Shown: positions 15,574 through 26,670, numbered from the stretch's first letter. The stretch is 64,000 nt of DNA from Pelagicoccus sp. SDUM812005 (GCF_031127875.1 NZ_JARXIA010000012.1:1-64000), one strand, 5' to 3'. The notes: generated by a model not told the origin, from the sequence alone. Program-made: numbers and translations.

Positions 15574-17121
15574 ATGACCAGCATTCAACAACGAGCCGCC
15601 CTTCAGCGCCAGATCTGGCAAATCGCCAACGACGTCCGTGGAGCCGTAGATGGCTGGGATTTTAAGCAGTATGTCCTTGGCACTCTGTTTTACCGCTTCA
15701 TCAGCGAAAACTTCGCCCTCTACATCGAAGCGGGCGATCCGGATATCCACTACGCCGGGATGGACGACAGCGTCATCACGCCGGAGATCAAAGACGACGC
15801 CATCAAGACCAAGGGCTACTTCATCTACCCAAGCCAGCTGTTCGTAAACATCGCCGCCGGCGCCAACACGAACGACAGCCTCAATACCGATCTTGCCGCC
15901 ATCTTCACCTCCATCGAAAGTTCCGCTAACGGCTATCCCTCCGAAGTCGACATCAAGGGCCTCTTCGCCGACTTCGACACCACCAGCAATCGACTCGGCA
16001 ATACCGTGGCCGACAAAAACAAGCGCCTCGCAGCCGTCCTCAAAGGTGTGGCCGGCCTAGACTTCAGCGACTTCCACGGCAGCGACATCGACCTCTTCGG
16101 CGACGCCTACGAGTTCCTCATCTCCAACTACGCGGCCAATGCGGGCAAGTCGGGCGGCGAGTTCTTCACTCCGCAGCACGTGTCCAAGCTCATCGCCCAG
16201 CTGGCCATGCACAAGCAGACCAGCGTCAACAAGATCTACGACCCCGCTTGCGGATCCGGTTCCCTGCTGCTGCAGGCCAAGAAGCACTTCGACGCCCACG
16301 TGATCGAGGACGGCTTCTTCGGGCAGGAAATCAACCACACCACCTACAACTTGGCGCGGATGAACATGTTCCTGCACAACATCAACTACGACAAGTTCAA
16401 CATACTGCTCGGCGATACCCTTGCCGAACCTCTCCACGACGACGAAAAGCCCTTCGATGCCATCGTATCCAATCCGCCATACTCGGTGAAATGGATCGGC
16501 AGCGACGACCCGACATTGATCAACGACGAACGCTTTGCCCCGGCCGGCGTTCTCGCCCCCAAGTCCAAGGCCGACTTCGCCTTCGTGCTCCACGCCCTCA
16601 GCCACCTTTCCAGCAAAGGCCGAGCCGCCATCGTCTGTTTCCCCGGCATCTTCTATCGTGGCGGGGCCGAGCAAAAGATCCGTCAGTATCTGGTAGAGAA
16701 TAACTTCGTAGAAACCGTCATCGCCCTCGCCCCCAACCTCTTTTACGGCACCACCATCGCGGTCAACATCCTCGTGCTATCCAAGCGTAAGACCGATACG
16801 AATACCCAGTTCATCGATGCCACCGGCCTCTTCAAGAAGGAGACCAACAACAACGCCCTCACCGCCGACCACATCGAGCAGATCATGCAAGCCTTCGACA
16901 GCAAGGCCGACCAAGATCACTTCGCCAAATCCATCCCCTTCGAGAGAATCGAGGCCAACGAGTTCAACCTCTCCGTCAGCAGCTACGTCGAAGCCAAGGA
17001 CACCCGCGAGGTCATCGACATCACCCAGCTCAACGCCGAACTCAAAACCACCGTCGGCAAAATCGACCGCCTCCGTGCAGATATCGACGCCATTGTGGCC
17101 GAGATCGAAGCAGGAGAATAA
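15574..17121 (+). CDS. hsdM: Type I restriction-modification system, DNA methyltransferase subunit
   Basis: A 515-residue N6-adenine methyltransferase. The N-terminal HsdM helical domain ([32 protein letters not shown]) is followed by the S-adenosylmethionine motif [10 protein letters not shown] (223-232) and the catalytic NPPY (300-303). The C-terminus forms a coiled coil likely to contact HsdS. With two copies of this subunit and one HsdS it methylates the recognition site and protects the host. It is the first gene of the operon and ends 5 bases before rhuM. Confidence 0.95.
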   Translation: MTSIQQRAALQRQIWQIANDVRGAVDGWDFKQYVLGTLFYRFISENFALYIEAGDPDIHYAGMDDSVITPEIKDDAIKTKGYFIYPSQLFVNIAAGANTNDSLNTDLAAIFTSIESSANGYPSEVDIKGLFADFDTTSNRLGNTVADKNKRLAAVLKGVAGLDFSDFHGSDIDLFGDAYEFLISNYAANAGKSGGEFFTPQHVSKLIAQLAMHKQTSVNKIYDPACGSGSLLLQAKKHFDAHVIEDGFFGQEINHTTYNLARMNMFLHNINYDKFNILLGDTLAEPLHDDEKPFDAIVSNPPYSVKWIGSDDPTLINDERFAPAGVLAPKSKADFAFVLHALSHLSSKGRAAIVCFPGIFYRGGAEQKIRQYLVENNFVETVIALAPNLFYGTTIAVNILVLSKRKTDTNTQFIDATGLFKKETNNNALTADHIEQIMQAFDSKADQDHFAKSIPFERIEANEFNLSVSSYVEAKDTREVIDITQLNAELKTTVGKIDRLRADIDAIVAEIEAGE

Positions 17122-17126
17122 TCCAG

Positions 17127-18137
17127 ATGAGCGACGTCATTCTCTACACCACCGACGACGGACGGACCAAGATCGATTTGCGATTGGAGGACGGGACCGT
17201 CTGGCTCTCTCAACTGCAAATCGCCGAGCTTTTCCAAACCACCAAGCAAAACGTCAGCAAGCATATCAAGGCCATCTACGAAGATGGGGAGCTGGATGAG
17301 CAGGCAACTGTCAACCAACAGTTGACAGTTCAAAAGGAGGGCGAACGAGAGGTCTCCCGCTCCATCACCCTCTACAATTTGGATGTTATCCTAGCAGTCG
17401 GCTACCGCGTCCGCTCTCCCCGTGGAGTGCAGTTTCGGCGCTATGCCTCCACCGTTCTGAAGGAGTACCTCGAAAAGGGCTTCGCCCTAAACGACGAGCG
17501 TTTGAAGAACCTCGGCGGCGGCAACTACTGGAAAGAGCTCCTCGATCGCATTCGCGACATCCGCTCCAGCGAGAAGGTCATGTACCGCCAAGTCCTGGAC
17601 CTGTACGCCACTGCCTCCGACTACAATCCGAGCAGCGAAGAAAGTCACCAGTTCTTCAAGATCGTGCAGAACAAGCTGCACTACGCCGCCCACGGCCACA
17701 CCGCCAGCGAGGTCATCTACCTCCGCGTCGATAGCGACAAGCCCTTCGCCGGCCTGAGTAATTTCAAAGGCGCTCAGCCCACCCAAGCCGAAGCCATGAT
17801 CGCCAAAAACTACCTCAACGAATCGGAGCTCAAAGTCCTGAACAATCTCGTATCCGGTTACTTCGACCTCGCCGAGCTTAGCGCCATCGAGCAACGCGAA
17901 ATGCGCATGGCCGACTACCTGCGCGAACTCGATTCCATCCTCTCGTCAACCGGTCGCAAACTGCTCGACAACGCCGGAACCGTCTCCCGAAGCCAAGCCC
18001 ACGGCAAAGCCAAGATCGAGTACCAGAAATACAAAGCCAAGACCCTCGACAGCGTGGAAAAAGACTACCTCAAGACCATCTCCGAGCTGGATAAGAAGGC
18101 GAAGAAGGAAAGTCGCAAACCGGGAGGCAAGGCATGA
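17127..18137 (+). CDS. rhuM: RhuM-family protein
   Basis: A 336-residue protein of the RhuM family, first noted as a virulence-associated protein in Salmonella and frequent inside type I restriction operons. The N-terminal half (TVWLSQLQIAELFQTTKQNVSKHIKAIY) has a helix-turn-helix look and continues with the conserved EREVSRSITLYNLDVILAVGYRVRS block. The C-terminus is a charged helix. Its biochemical role is not established. It lies between hsdM and hsdS and overlaps the hsdS start by four bases (ATGA), so it is expressed with the restriction system. Confidence 0.88.
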   Translation: MSDVILYTTDDGRTKIDLRLEDGTVWLSQLQIAELFQTTKQNVSKHIKAIYEDGELDEQATVNQQLTVQKEGEREVSRSITLYNLDVILAVGYRVRSPRGVQFRRYASTVLKEYLEKGFALNDERLKNLGGGNYWKELLDRIRDIRSSEKVMYRQVLDLYATASDYNPSSEESHQFFKIVQNKLHYAAHGHTASEVIYLRVDSDKPFAGLSNFKGAQPTQAEAMIAKNYLNESELKVLNNLVSGYFDLAELSAIEQREMRMADYLRELDSILSSTGRKLLDNAGTVSRSQAHGKAKIEYQKYKAKTLDSVEKDYLKTISELDKKAKKESRKPGGKA

Positions 18138-19414
18138 GTCAGGTCGATTTTTTAGAAAAGCTACTCGAGGGAGCTGAGGTTGAGTGGAAGCGGCTCGTGG
18201 AAGTCGGAGAGTTGGTTCGCGGAAATGGTTTACCCAAAAAGGATTTTACTGAATCTGGAGTCCCAGCCATTCACTACGGTCAAATCTATACCTACTACGG
18301 ACTTTCGACCGAGGAAACGATTTCATTTGTTTCTCCCAAAACCGCTGAGCGACTGAAGAAGGTAAACACTGGCGATGTTGTCATCACCAATACGAGCGAG
18401 AACTTTGAAGACGTTGGAAAGGCGTTGGTTTATCTTGGCGAACAGCAAGCGGTTACTGGCGGGCATGCTACGATATTCAAGCCAGGAGGGATTATATTGG
18501 GAAAGTACTTCGCATACTATACCCAGTCGCCAAGATTTGAAAACGAGAAGAGAAAGTACGCAAAGGGAGCGAAGGTTATAGACGTATCTGCGACTGATAT
18601 GGCTAAAATCGAAATCCCCATACCGTGCCCCTCCGACCCGAAACGTTCTCTTGAGATCCAAGCGGAAATCGTCCGGATTTTGGATACATTCACCGAGCTT
18701 ACCACCGAGCTTACCACCGAGCTTACCGCACGCAAAAAACAATACAACCACTATCGCGACCAACTCCTCACCTTCGAAGAAGACCAAGTCGAATGGAAGC
18801 CTCTGGGCGAAGTCGGTGAATTCATTCGAGGAAAACGCTTCACCAAAAAGGATTATGTAGAGGATGGGATCAGATGTATCCACTATGGCGAGATCTATAC
18901 TCGCTATGGAGTCTCAACTGAAGAAGCCCACTCGCAAGTTCGCATGGAAATGGAGTCCTCGCTACGTTATGCAGAGCCGGGTGATGTGATTTTGGCCGGT
19001 GTTGGAGAAACAGTTGAGGAAGTCGGAAAAGCAGTTGCCTGGCTTGGAAACGGAAATGTCGCCATCCATGATGATAGCTATGCTTTCCGCCACTCGATGA
19101 ATCCGAAGTTCATTTCCTACTATCTACAAACAGCTAAATTCAACACGGAGAAAGAACAACACGTAAGCCGAGGGAAGGTAAAACGACTGCTAATCAAAGG
19201 AGTCTCAAAAGTTGGAATCCCCATACCGTATCCAAACGACCCCGACAAATCCCTCGCCGAACAGTCCCGCATCGTAGCCATCCTCGACAAGTTCGATGCC
19301 TTGACACACTCAATCAGCGAGGGCCTGCCACGTGAAATCGAATTACGCCAGAAGCAGTACGAATACTACCGCGACCAGCTTCTCAATTTCCCCAAGCCGG
19401 AGGGCGTAGCCTAG
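18134..19414 (+). CDS. hsdS: Type I restriction-modification system, specificity subunit
   Basis: A 426-residue specificity subunit with two target-recognition domains in tandem. Each begins VEWK(R/P)L(V/G)EVGE(L/F)(V/I)RG and contains IHYG(Q/E)IYT(Y/R)YG(L/V)STEE. This means the half-sites are read by related domains of the same subfamily. Each domain is followed by a conserved helix (LDTFTELTTELTTELTARKKQYNHYRDQLLTF in the middle, LRQKQYEYYRDQLLNF at the end). The central helix carries a fourfold-type repeat encoded by three perfect 12-bp units. The two domains set a bipartite recognition sequence. The start overlaps rhuM. Confidence 0.94.
   Translation: MSQVDFLEKLLEGAEVEWKRLVEVGELVRGNGLPKKDFTESGVPAIHYGQIYTYYGLSTEETISFVSPKTAERLKKVNTGDVVITNTSENFEDVGKALVYLGEQQAVTGGHATIFKPGGIILGKYFAYYTQSPRFENEKRKYAKGAKVIDVSATDMAKIEIPIPCPSDPKRSLEIQAEIVRILDTFTELTTELTTELTARKKQYNHYRDQLLTFEEDQVEWKPLGEVGEFIRGKRFTKKDYVEDGIRCIHYGEIYTRYGVSTEEAHSQVRMEMESSLRYAEPGDVILAGVGETVEEVGKAVAWLGNGNVAIHDDSYAFRHSMNPKFISYYLQTAKFNTEKEQHVSRGKVKRLLIKGVSKVGIPIPYPNDPDKSLAEQSRIVAILDKFDALTHSISEGLPREIELRQKQYEYYRDQLLNFPKPEGVA
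18692..18727 (+). repeat. Three perfect 12-bp repeats in the hsdS spacer helix
   Basis: The unit ACCGAGCTTACC occurs three times without mismatch at 18692-18703, 18704-18715 and 18716-18727, encoding TELT repeats. They lie at the junction between the two target-recognition domains. EcoR124-type HsdS has four-residue repeats at the same place, and their copy number sets the spacing of the DNA site. Confidence 0.95.
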
Positions 19415-19415
19415 T

Positions 19416-20564
19416 ATGGAAAGCACCCTTACAGAGATCGCTACCCAACTCCGGGATGCGAACAAGAAGGTTCAGCTCATCTACGCCTTCAATGGCACCG
19501 GCAAGACGCGGCTCTCCCGCGAGTTTAAGAATCTCATCGCCCCCAAAGGCGAGACACCCGAATCCGAAGAGGATACTGACGAGTCTAATTTATCGCGAAA
19601 CAAGATCCTCTACTACAACGCCTTTACCGAAGATCTCTTTTATTGGGACAACGACTTGCAAGAGGACGCCGAGCCTAAGCTTAAGATCCAGCCAAACTCG
19701 TTCACCGAATGGGTATTGAAAGAACAAGGACAGGACCAAAATATAGTCTCCAACTTCCAGCACTACGCCAACCCACACCTGTCGCCCCATTTCAGCGAGG
19801 ACTTTTCGGAAGTCACATTTTCAATCGAACGCGGCGATGACGAATCTTCCAGCAGTCTCAAGATTTCCAAAGGCGAAGAGAGCACTTTCATCTGGAGCGT
19901 CTTCTACACGCTGATTGACCAAGTCATCAACATCCTCAACGTCCCAGAACCGAGTGAACGAGAGAGCAATCAGTTCGACGCTTTGGAGTACATCTTCATC
20001 GACGATCCAGTCAGTTCCCTAGACGAAAATCACTTGATCGAACTAGCCGTCAACCTCGCCGCACTCATTCGGTCCAGCGAGTCGAGCCTACGCTTCGTCA
20101 TCACCACTCACAATCCGCTCTTCTATAACGTACTTCACAACGAACTCGGCCTCAGCAAGGGCAATAGAAGAGACGGCTGCTACCTATTGGAACGTTACGA
20201 AGACGGCACCTTCGAGCTGAATGTGAAGTACGGCGACTCCAACAAGAGTTTCTCCTACCACCTGCATCTAAAGCAAACGATTGAAGCCGCCATCGCCACC
20301 AACCAAGTGGAACGGTACCATTTCACCCTCTTGCGCAATCTGTACGAGAAAACCGCCAGTTTCCTAGGCTACCCGAGGTGGCCCGAACTCTTGCCCGACG
20401 ACAAGCAAGCCTACCTCAATCGGATCATGCAATTCACCAGCCACAGCACTTTATCGAGCGAAACCGTCGCCCAGCCCAGCGAACCGGAGAAGAACACCGT
20501 CGGCGTCCTGCTCCAGCACCTCGTCGACAACTACGGCTACTGGCAACAAGGAGAGCCTCAATGA
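19416..20564 (+). CDS. AAA/ABC-type ATPase linked to the type I restriction operon
   Basis: A 382-residue ATPase related to the ATPase domains of PrrC/RloC anticodon nucleases. Walker A is AFNGTGKTR (about 24-32), an ABC-signature-like SKGE lies near 151-154, and Walker B is [15 protein letters not shown] (192-206), followed by a switch histidine in ITTHNP. The C-terminal 120 residues ([25 protein letters not shown]) do not show a clear anticodon-nuclease triad. Compared with PrrC it is short, and the region between Walker A and the signature is reduced. It starts one base after hsdS and overlaps hsdR (ATGA). It may guard or modulate the restriction complex. Confidence 0.75.
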   Translation: MESTLTEIATQLRDANKKVQLIYAFNGTGKTRLSREFKNLIAPKGETPESEEDTDESNLSRNKILYYNAFTEDLFYWDNDLQEDAEPKLKIQPNSFTEWVLKEQGQDQNIVSNFQHYANPHLSPHFSEDFSEVTFSIERGDDESSSSLKISKGEESTFIWSVFYTLIDQVINILNVPEPSERESNQFDALEYIFIDDPVSSLDENHLIELAVNLAALIRSSESSLRFVITTHNPLFYNVLHNELGLSKGNRRDGCYLLERYEDGTFELNVKYGDSNKSFSYHLHLKQTIEAAIATNQVERYHFTLLRNLYEKTASFLGYPRWPELLPDDKQAYLNRIMQFTSHSTLSSETVAQPSEPEKNTVGVLLQHLVDNYGYWQQGEPQ

Positions 20565-23500
20565 CCACTTACAAAACCATCGCCGAATCCAAGAACTTCA
20601 TCGTTCTCGACAAGTATACCCGGGAGTGGGAGGTCAACGAGAGCTACCAGAGCGAGGATGCCTTAGAGCGCGAGTTCATCCAAGACCTCGAGAATCAAGG
20701 CTACGAGTTTGCCCCAGACATCAACACTCCCGAAAAGCTGCTGGCCAATGTGCGCACCCAACTCCAGCAGCTCAACTCGGTATCTTTCCTCGAATCCGAG
20801 TGGGCGCGTTTCGTCGAAACCTACCTCGACAAACCGAGCGAGGGCATTGTCGATAAGACCCGCAAGGTCCATGACGACTACGTGCACGACTTCGTCTTCG
20901 ACGACGGGCGTATCCAAAATATCTATCTTTTCGACAAAAAGAACGTCGCCCGCAACAAGCTGCAGGTAATCAAACAATTCGAGCAGACTGGCACTCAAGT
21001 CAACCGCTACGATGTTACCGTCTTGGTCAACGGCCTGCCCCTCGTGCAGATCGAGCTAAAGAAGCGAGGTGTAGCGATCCGCGAAGCTTTCAACCAAGTC
21101 CACCGCTACAGCAAGGAGAGCTTCAACAGCGAGCATTCGCTCTACAAATTCCTGCAACTGTTCGTCATCTCCAACGGAACGGATTGTCGCTACTTCGCCA
21201 ATACAACGAAGCGCAACAAGAACAGCTTCGACTTTACGATGAACTGGGCGGAAGCCGACAACAGCCTCATCAAAGATCTCAAGGATTTTACGGCCACTTT
21301 CTTCCAGAAAAACACGCTGCTCAACGTATTGTTGCACTACTCGGTCTTCGATGTAAGCAATACCTTGCTGGTCATGCGTCCTTACCAGATTGCGGCGACG
21401 GAACGCATCTTGTGGAAGATAAAAAGTTCCTACCAGTCCAAGAGCTGGAGCAAACCCGAAAGCGGCGGCTACATCTGGCACACGACTGGATCGGGCAAGA
21501 CCTTGACCAGCTTCAAGGCCGCACGATCGGCGACGGAGCTGGAGTTCATCGACAAGGTATTCTTCGTCGTGGACCGCAAGGACCTGGACTACCAGACCAT
21601 GAAGGAGTACCAGCGCTTTTCGCCTGACAGCGTCAACGGCTCGGACAGCACTGCAGGTCTCAAACGCAATCTGGATAAGGACGACAACAAGATCATCGTC
21701 ACCACCATCCAGAAGCTCAACAACCTGATGAAAAGCGAGAGCGACTTGCCGATCTACAAGAAGCAAGTGGTCTTCATATTCGACGAAGCGCACCGCAGCC
21801 AATTCGGGGAAGCCCAGAAAAACCTGAAGAAGAAGTTCAAGGCCTTCTATCAATTCGGTTTCACCGGAACGCCGATCTTCCCGCAAAACGCCCTCGGTGC
21901 GGAAACAACCGCCAGCGTATTCGGCCGTGAACTACACTCCTACGTCATCACGGACGCCATTCGAGACGAGAAGGTCCTAAAGTTCAAAGTCGATTACAAC
22001 GATGTACGACCTCGCTTCAAAGCCATCGAGTGCGAGCAAGACGAGAAGAAGCTGAGTGCCGCTGAGAACAAGCAAGCCTTGCAGCATCCCGACCGCATCA
22101 AGGAAATCTCGCAGTATATCCTCAACAACTACCGTCAGAAAACGCACCGTCTGCAAACAGGCGCCAAAGGCTTCAATGCGATGTTCGCGGTGAACAGCGT
22201 CGAAGCGGCCAAGCTCTACTACGAGTCGCTCCAGCAATTGCAGAAGGACAGCGAGAAGCCCTTGAAGGTGGCTACCATCTACTCCTTCGCCGCGAACGAA
22301 GAGCAGGAAGCAGTTGGAGAAATCCAGGACGAGAGCTTCGACGTCTCCGCCATGAACAGCAGCGCCAAGGAGTTCTTGGGCGCTGCGATTGGCGACTACA
22401 ACGCGTATTTCAAGACGAACTTCGGCTTGGACAGCAAAGGCTTCCAGAACTACTACCGCGATCTGGCCAAGCGCGTAAAAAGCAAAGAGGTAGATCTGCT
22501 GATCGTAGTAGGCATGTTCCTGACCGGCTTCGATGCGCCCGCATTGAACACGCTCTTCGTCGACAAGAACCTCCGCTTCCATGGCCTGATCCAAGCCTAC
22601 TCGCGCACCAACCGCATCTACGACGCGACCAAGGCCTTTGGCAACATCGTCAGCTTCCGCAACCTCGAGCAAGCCACGGTCGACGCCATTACCTTGTTTG
22701 GCGACAAGAATACCAAGAACGTGGTGCTCGAAAAGTCCTACAAGGAGTACATGGAAGGCTTTACCGATCTCATTACCGGCGAAGCGAGGCGAGGCTACAA
22801 GGAGGTCGTATCGGAACTGGAAGAATGCTTCCCAAACCCAGAAAAGATCGAAACCGAAGCCGACAAGAAAGCCTTCGCGAAGCTCTTTGGCGAATATCTA
22901 CGCGTCGAGAACGTGCTGCAGAACTTCGATGAGTTCGCCAGCCTCAGAGCCCTGCAGGGAATCGACACGAACGACTCGGAAGCCGTCGAGGAATTCAAGA
23001 CCAAGCATCACCTCGATGACGAAGCCTTGGAAAACCTGAAAGAGATCGAAATCCCCGCCGAACGAAAAATCCAAGACTATCGCTCCACCTACAACGATAT
23101 CCGCGACTGGCTACGCCGACAAAAAGCCACTGCAGAGCAAGACAGCTCAACCATCGACTGGGACGACGTCGTTTTCGAAGTGGATCTACTCAAATCTCAA
23201 GAGATCAACCTAGACTACATTCTGGAGCTGATTTTCGAGAAGAACAAAAAGGTAAAGGACAAGTCCTCCCTCGTGGAAGACGTACGCCGAGCAATCCGCG
23301 CAAGTTTGGGCAACCGCGCGAAAGAGAGCTTGCTAGTGGACTTCATCAACCAAACCGACCTCGACCAGATCGGCGACAAAGCCAGTATCATTGATGCCTT
23401 TTTCACCTTCGCCCAAGCCGAGCAAAAACGCGAAGCAGGCGAACTCATCGAAACCGAGGAATTGAACACGGAAGCGGCACGCCGTTACATCCTGACGTCA

Positions 23501-23659
23501 TTGAAAAGAGAATACGCCAGCGATAACGGCACGGAACTAAACGCGATCCTTCCCAAGATGAGCCCTCTGAATCCCAAGTACCTCCCCAAGAAACAAAGTG
23601 TATTCCGCAGAATCGCTACATTCGTAGAAAAATTCAAAGGCGTAGGCGGGGAAATATAG
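20561..23659 (+). CDS. hsdR: Type I restriction-modification system, endonuclease/translocase subunit
   Basis: A 1032-residue HsdR of the type IC kind. The ATG at 20561 is chosen because it overlaps the previous stop and gives the usual N-terminus ([19 protein letters not shown]). The nuclease motif is D151...E165-x-K167 ([22 protein letters not shown]). The motor has Walker A TTGSGKT (about 308-314), DEAH (408-411), FTGTPIF and a C-terminal helicase domain ([21 protein letters not shown]). It translocates DNA and cuts unmodified DNA away from the site. All key motifs are present, so the system is probably active. Confidence 0.95.
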   Translation: MTTYKTIAESKNFIVLDKYTREWEVNESYQSEDALEREFIQDLENQGYEFAPDINTPEKLLANVRTQLQQLNSVSFLESEWARFVETYLDKPSEGIVDKTRKVHDDYVHDFVFDDGRIQNIYLFDKKNVARNKLQVIKQFEQTGTQVNRYDVTVLVNGLPLVQIELKKRGVAIREAFNQVHRYSKESFNSEHSLYKFLQLFVISNGTDCRYFANTTKRNKNSFDFTMNWAEADNSLIKDLKDFTATFFQKNTLLNVLLHYSVFDVSNTLLVMRPYQIAATERILWKIKSSYQSKSWSKPESGGYIWHTTGSGKTLTSFKAARSATELEFIDKVFFVVDRKDLDYQTMKEYQRFSPDSVNGSDSTAGLKRNLDKDDNKIIVTTIQKLNNLMKSESDLPIYKKQVVFIFDEAHRSQFGEAQKNLKKKFKAFYQFGFTGTPIFPQNALGAETTASVFGRELHSYVITDAIRDEKVLKFKVDYNDVRPRFKAIECEQDEKKLSAAENKQALQHPDRIKEISQYILNNYRQKTHRLQTGAKGFNAMFAVNSVEAAKLYYESLQQLQKDSEKPLKVATIYSFAANEEQEAVGEIQDESFDVSAMNSSAKEFLGAAIGDYNAYFKTNFGLDSKGFQNYYRDLAKRVKSKEVDLLIVVGMFLTGFDAPALNTLFVDKNLRFHGLIQAYSRTNRIYDATKAFGNIVSFRNLEQATVDAITLFGDKNTKNVVLEKSYKEYMEGFTDLITGEARRGYKEVVSELEECFPNPEKIETEADKKAFAKLFGEYLRVENVLQNFDEFASLRALQGIDTNDSEAVEEFKTKHHLDDEALENLKEIEIPAERKIQDYRSTYNDIRDWLRRQKATAEQDSSTIDWDDVVFEVDLLKSQEINLDYILELIFEKNKKVKDKSSLVEDVRRAIRASLGNRAKESLLVDFINQTDLDQIGDKASIIDAFFTFAQAEQKREAGELIETEELNTEAARRYILTSLKREYASDNGTELNAILPKMSPLNPKYLPKKQSVFRRIATFVEKFKGVGGEI

Positions 23660-23693
23660 GAACAACTAGAGCAACCCATAATTTCCACACTCG

Positions 23694-25592
23694 ATGAAGC
23701 TCGAAAACGACTACGCAGTAACGCTGTTCTTCTCCAACCCGTCCTTTACTCAAATATACTTCGAGGCCATCGCAAACGCGTTCGATGCTAACGCAAACAA
23801 CATCAGCATCGAGATTTCAACCGATGGGAACATCAGCCCCGAGCAACTTGAGATCATCATTAAAGATGATGGCGAAGGCCTGACCGATGAGCGATACGCA
23901 CGGTTTGCGGAGATCCGAAGACCAAAGGACAAATTCCACAAAGGAATGGGGAGACTCGTCTACCTCAACTACTTTAGTAGCGTAAGAGTCGTAAGCGTTT
24001 ACGGAGACAAAAAGCGAACACTTAACTTTTCGAAGAGCTACACTGGAGAGTCCACAGTCCAAGATGCGGAAGAAGGCGACACGCAAGGAACAACTCTCCG
24101 CTTTTCTGGATTCACAGGAGAGAGGCTAAAGACCTACGACGACCTCAAACCGTCCTACCTACAGCAGCGGATCGTCGAGCAGTTCCTGCCATACATGTTC
24201 GACCGAAAGAAGAATCAACATGAGTTCTCCATTTCGATCAGCCTAGAGACATCTAAATCTAATCCAAAGCAGGAGTTCTTCTCAGACAGCACCACTATAG
24301 CCGTAGCTAACGTTCCTAGCTTCGAAGCCATCACCTATCAGGATGATACGGTAGATGCCTTTTCCGACATCACAATCCACTACTGGCTCAAATCAGAGAT
24401 GGGTGAAAAGACATTTCTTACCGCAGCCTCAGTCGACGGAAGAACCATTCCGGTTAACATTCTCCATCCCACATCAATCCCCCTAAATCATTCGGCAATA
24501 TTCCTTTTCGAATCGGAGCTCTTTAATGGAAATTCGGATACAGCCAGACAGCGATTATCCCTCCCCGAGGGCATATCTGAAAGAGATTTGTACAAATCCT
24601 TAAGAAGTCAGATTTCGGCCATTCTGAACGAGCAGATCCCAGAGCTTGCTGAGCGGAACCAAGAAACTAAAGGGGAGTTCGAGAGCAAGTACCCACATCT
24701 CACCGGATATTTCGAAGAGGAGACTGTCGGCCTGATCAACAAAGACGAGGCAATCGAGGTCGCCCAACAACGCTACTTCAAAGACCAGAAAGAGATCCTG
24801 GAGTGCGAATCCCTAGATGACAAAACATTCAAGAAGAGCCTCAAGCTTTCTTCTCGAACACTCACCGAGTACATCCTCTACCGGGAGCGCATCATCAAAA
24901 AGCTAGGAGAGATTTCTGAGAAAGACCGTGAAGACGTGGTTCACAACCTCATCGCTCCTCGAGGGAAAAGCTTCGAGGGCGATTCGCTAGTCGATGACAT
25001 CTACACCAACAACGCTTGGCTGCTTGACGACAAATTCATGAGTTTCCGCACCATCCTGAGCGAGGCGAGAATGCAGAACGTTATCGAAAAGATCACGGTC
25101 GATGCTGATGCGAGCGGCGAAATCAGTCGCCCAGACATTTCGATGATCTTCTCAGCGGACCCAGACGGGGACGAGATGGTCGACGTGGTGATAGTCGAGC
25201 TGAAGCGTAAAACAGATGACCTCAAAGAGAACACCTATGCCTCCAGCCAATTAGTCCAACGTGCCAGAAAACTCATCGACTACTGTCCGAATATACAGCG
25301 AGCATGGTACTTTGGCATCATTGACATTAGCGAATCGCTAGATCAGTATCTACGCGACGATGGTTGGGCACCCTTATATTCCAAAGGCAAGGTCTACTAT
25401 GCTGAACGAAAGCTAACACGAAACGACGGGTCATACGTCCCAACACCTCTTTGCTTGATGTCCTTCGACTCCGTTGTTGGTGACGCTGCTGCACGAAATC
25501 ACACGTTCCTTGAGATTCTAAAAAGCGACTTAAAGAGGGCCGTTGAGGAAAAAAGCCGGATACAAAACAACGCCAAAAAAACCATCGCCTAA
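23694..25592 (+). CDS. GHKL-type ATPase with PD-(D/E)XK-like C-terminus
   Basis: A 632-residue protein. The N-terminus is an Hsp90/MutL-like ATPase domain: EAIANAFDANA (N box), IKDDGEGL (G1 box) and FHKGMGRLVYL (lid). A transducer-like middle follows. The C-terminus has RPDISMIF with D481, then VVIVELKRK with E502 and K504, a spacing typical of PD-(D/E)XK nucleases. So it probably couples ATP-driven clamp closure to DNA cleavage. The pair of domains is seen in uncharacterised proteins of defence islands. It lies 34 bases after hsdR and 23 bases before a TIR-domain gene. The nuclease assignment is an inference from motif spacing. Confidence 0.75.
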   Translation: MKLENDYAVTLFFSNPSFTQIYFEAIANAFDANANNISIEISTDGNISPEQLEIIIKDDGEGLTDERYARFAEIRRPKDKFHKGMGRLVYLNYFSSVRVVSVYGDKKRTLNFSKSYTGESTVQDAEEGDTQGTTLRFSGFTGERLKTYDDLKPSYLQQRIVEQFLPYMFDRKKNQHEFSISISLETSKSNPKQEFFSDSTTIAVANVPSFEAITYQDDTVDAFSDITIHYWLKSEMGEKTFLTAASVDGRTIPVNILHPTSIPLNHSAIFLFESELFNGNSDTARQRLSLPEGISERDLYKSLRSQISAILNEQIPELAERNQETKGEFESKYPHLTGYFEEETVGLINKDEAIEVAQQRYFKDQKEILECESLDDKTFKKSLKLSSRTLTEYILYRERIIKKLGEISEKDREDVVHNLIAPRGKSFEGDSLVDDIYTNNAWLLDDKFMSFRTILSEARMQNVIEKITVDADASGEISRPDISMIFSADPDGDEMVDVVIVELKRKTDDLKENTYASSQLVQRARKLIDYCPNIQRAWYFGIIDISESLDQYLRDDGWAPLYSKGKVYYAERKLTRNDGSYVPTPLCLMSFDSVVGDAAARNHTFLEILKSDLKRAVEEKSRIQNNAKKTIA

Positions 25593-25615
25593 GTTTGACG
25601 ATGATATGAACAAAA

Positions 25616-26383
25616 ATGAACTTTCTTCACAACGATCTTGGACACCGTAAACAAGGAGAAATCGTGGAAGTCACGCTTTCCAGCGGCGCAAATGTCCGTC
25701 TCATGGACAGTTCGAACTTTTCGAACTACAAAAACGGTCGTCAACATAGATACACCGGTGGACTCGCGAAACGTTCTCCTATCAGACTTCAAATACCCCA
25801 CTCGGGCCATTGGCATGTGGCGATAGACATGCAAGGTTTGAGAGGAAGCACTAGAGCATCCGTCCGAATTCTTCCAGCCCCACTACCAGAATTAAGAGAA
25901 GCCCCGTTATCCGAGATCACCAGTTTAGTCAGAGAACCAGAGCCTCCTGCACCAGAGAGCAATCAGACAATACACGACGTATTCATATCTCACGCTTCCG
26001 AAGACAAAGCCGATCTCGTACGCCCGTTAGCGAATGAACTTATTTCCCATGGTTTGGATGTTTGGTACGATGAACTAACCCTTCGAATTGGCGACAGCTT
26101 AAGGCAAAAAATCGATCAAGGCTTAGCGAATAGCCGCGTTGGCTTAGTGATTCTTTCTCAGGCTTTCATCGCCAAAGGTTGGACAAACTATGAATTAGAC
26201 GGAATCGTAACTCGTTCCGTATCTGGCGAGCAGATTCTTCTTCCAATTTGGCATGGTTTGACCAAGCAGCAAGTTATGGATTTCAGTCCATCGGTCGCAG
26301 ACAAAGTAGCAAGAAGCACAGCTACCCACACAATTCAGGAGATCGCAGCAGAAATAACGGAACTCCTGGAAAGTAAAAAGTGA
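25616..26383 (+). CDS. DUF1883-TIR domain protein
   Basis: A 255-residue protein. Residues 1-86 match DUF1883 (MNFLHNDLG, VTLSSGANVRLMDSSNF, GRQHRYTGGLAKRSP, PHSGHWHVAIDMQG). Residues 119-253 form a TIR domain (HDVFISHASEDKADLVRPLANEL, VWYDELTLRIGDSLRQKID, VGLVILSQAFIAKGWTNYELDGI). E193 in WTNYELD is at the position of the catalytic glutamate of NAD-cleaving TIR domains. Bacterial TIR effectors often deplete NAD+ in abortive infection, so this is a candidate effector. The ligand of DUF1883 is not known. It is the last gene of the island. Confidence 0.85.
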   Translation: MNFLHNDLGHRKQGEIVEVTLSSGANVRLMDSSNFSNYKNGRQHRYTGGLAKRSPIRLQIPHSGHWHVAIDMQGLRGSTRASVRILPAPLPELREAPLSEITSLVREPEPPAPESNQTIHDVFISHASEDKADLVRPLANELISHGLDVWYDELTLRIGDSLRQKIDQGLANSRVGLVILSQAFIAKGWTNYELDGIVTRSVSGEQILLPIWHGLTKQQVMDFSPSVADKVARSTATHTIQEIAAEITELLESKK

Positions 26384-26670
26384 GAGACATCAAGCCACAC
26401 CCACACAAGCGACAGGCAACCAACTGAGACGATAGCGTTGATTGAAGAAGAACTGAGGAGCTAACTTCGAAACAGGGTAGTGAAGTCGTACTAAAGCTGA
26501 CTTAGCCACTACTCGTTGCTAATGGCAGCCTAGTTGTTTGTCACAAAATACACCAATCGTTTACTATTGTTCTGATCAAAGCAAAATAAGGTGGCTAACC
26601 TGTCGCAAAGAGAGTGCCTCAGAACCAGAAACACAAGGAGGGTTAAGTTTGCTAAAAACGCCGACTCACA

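Noticed and set aside
17306-17330. Inverted repeat AACTGTCAA...TTGACAGTT as an operator
   Set aside because: It lies inside rhuM and codes for a segment that is conserved in the protein family, so codon constraints can explain it.
20378-20560. Longer N-terminus for HsdR
   Set aside because: This part overlaps the ATPase gene in another frame and has a composition unlike HsdR. The ATG at 20561 overlaps the previous stop and gives the normal start.
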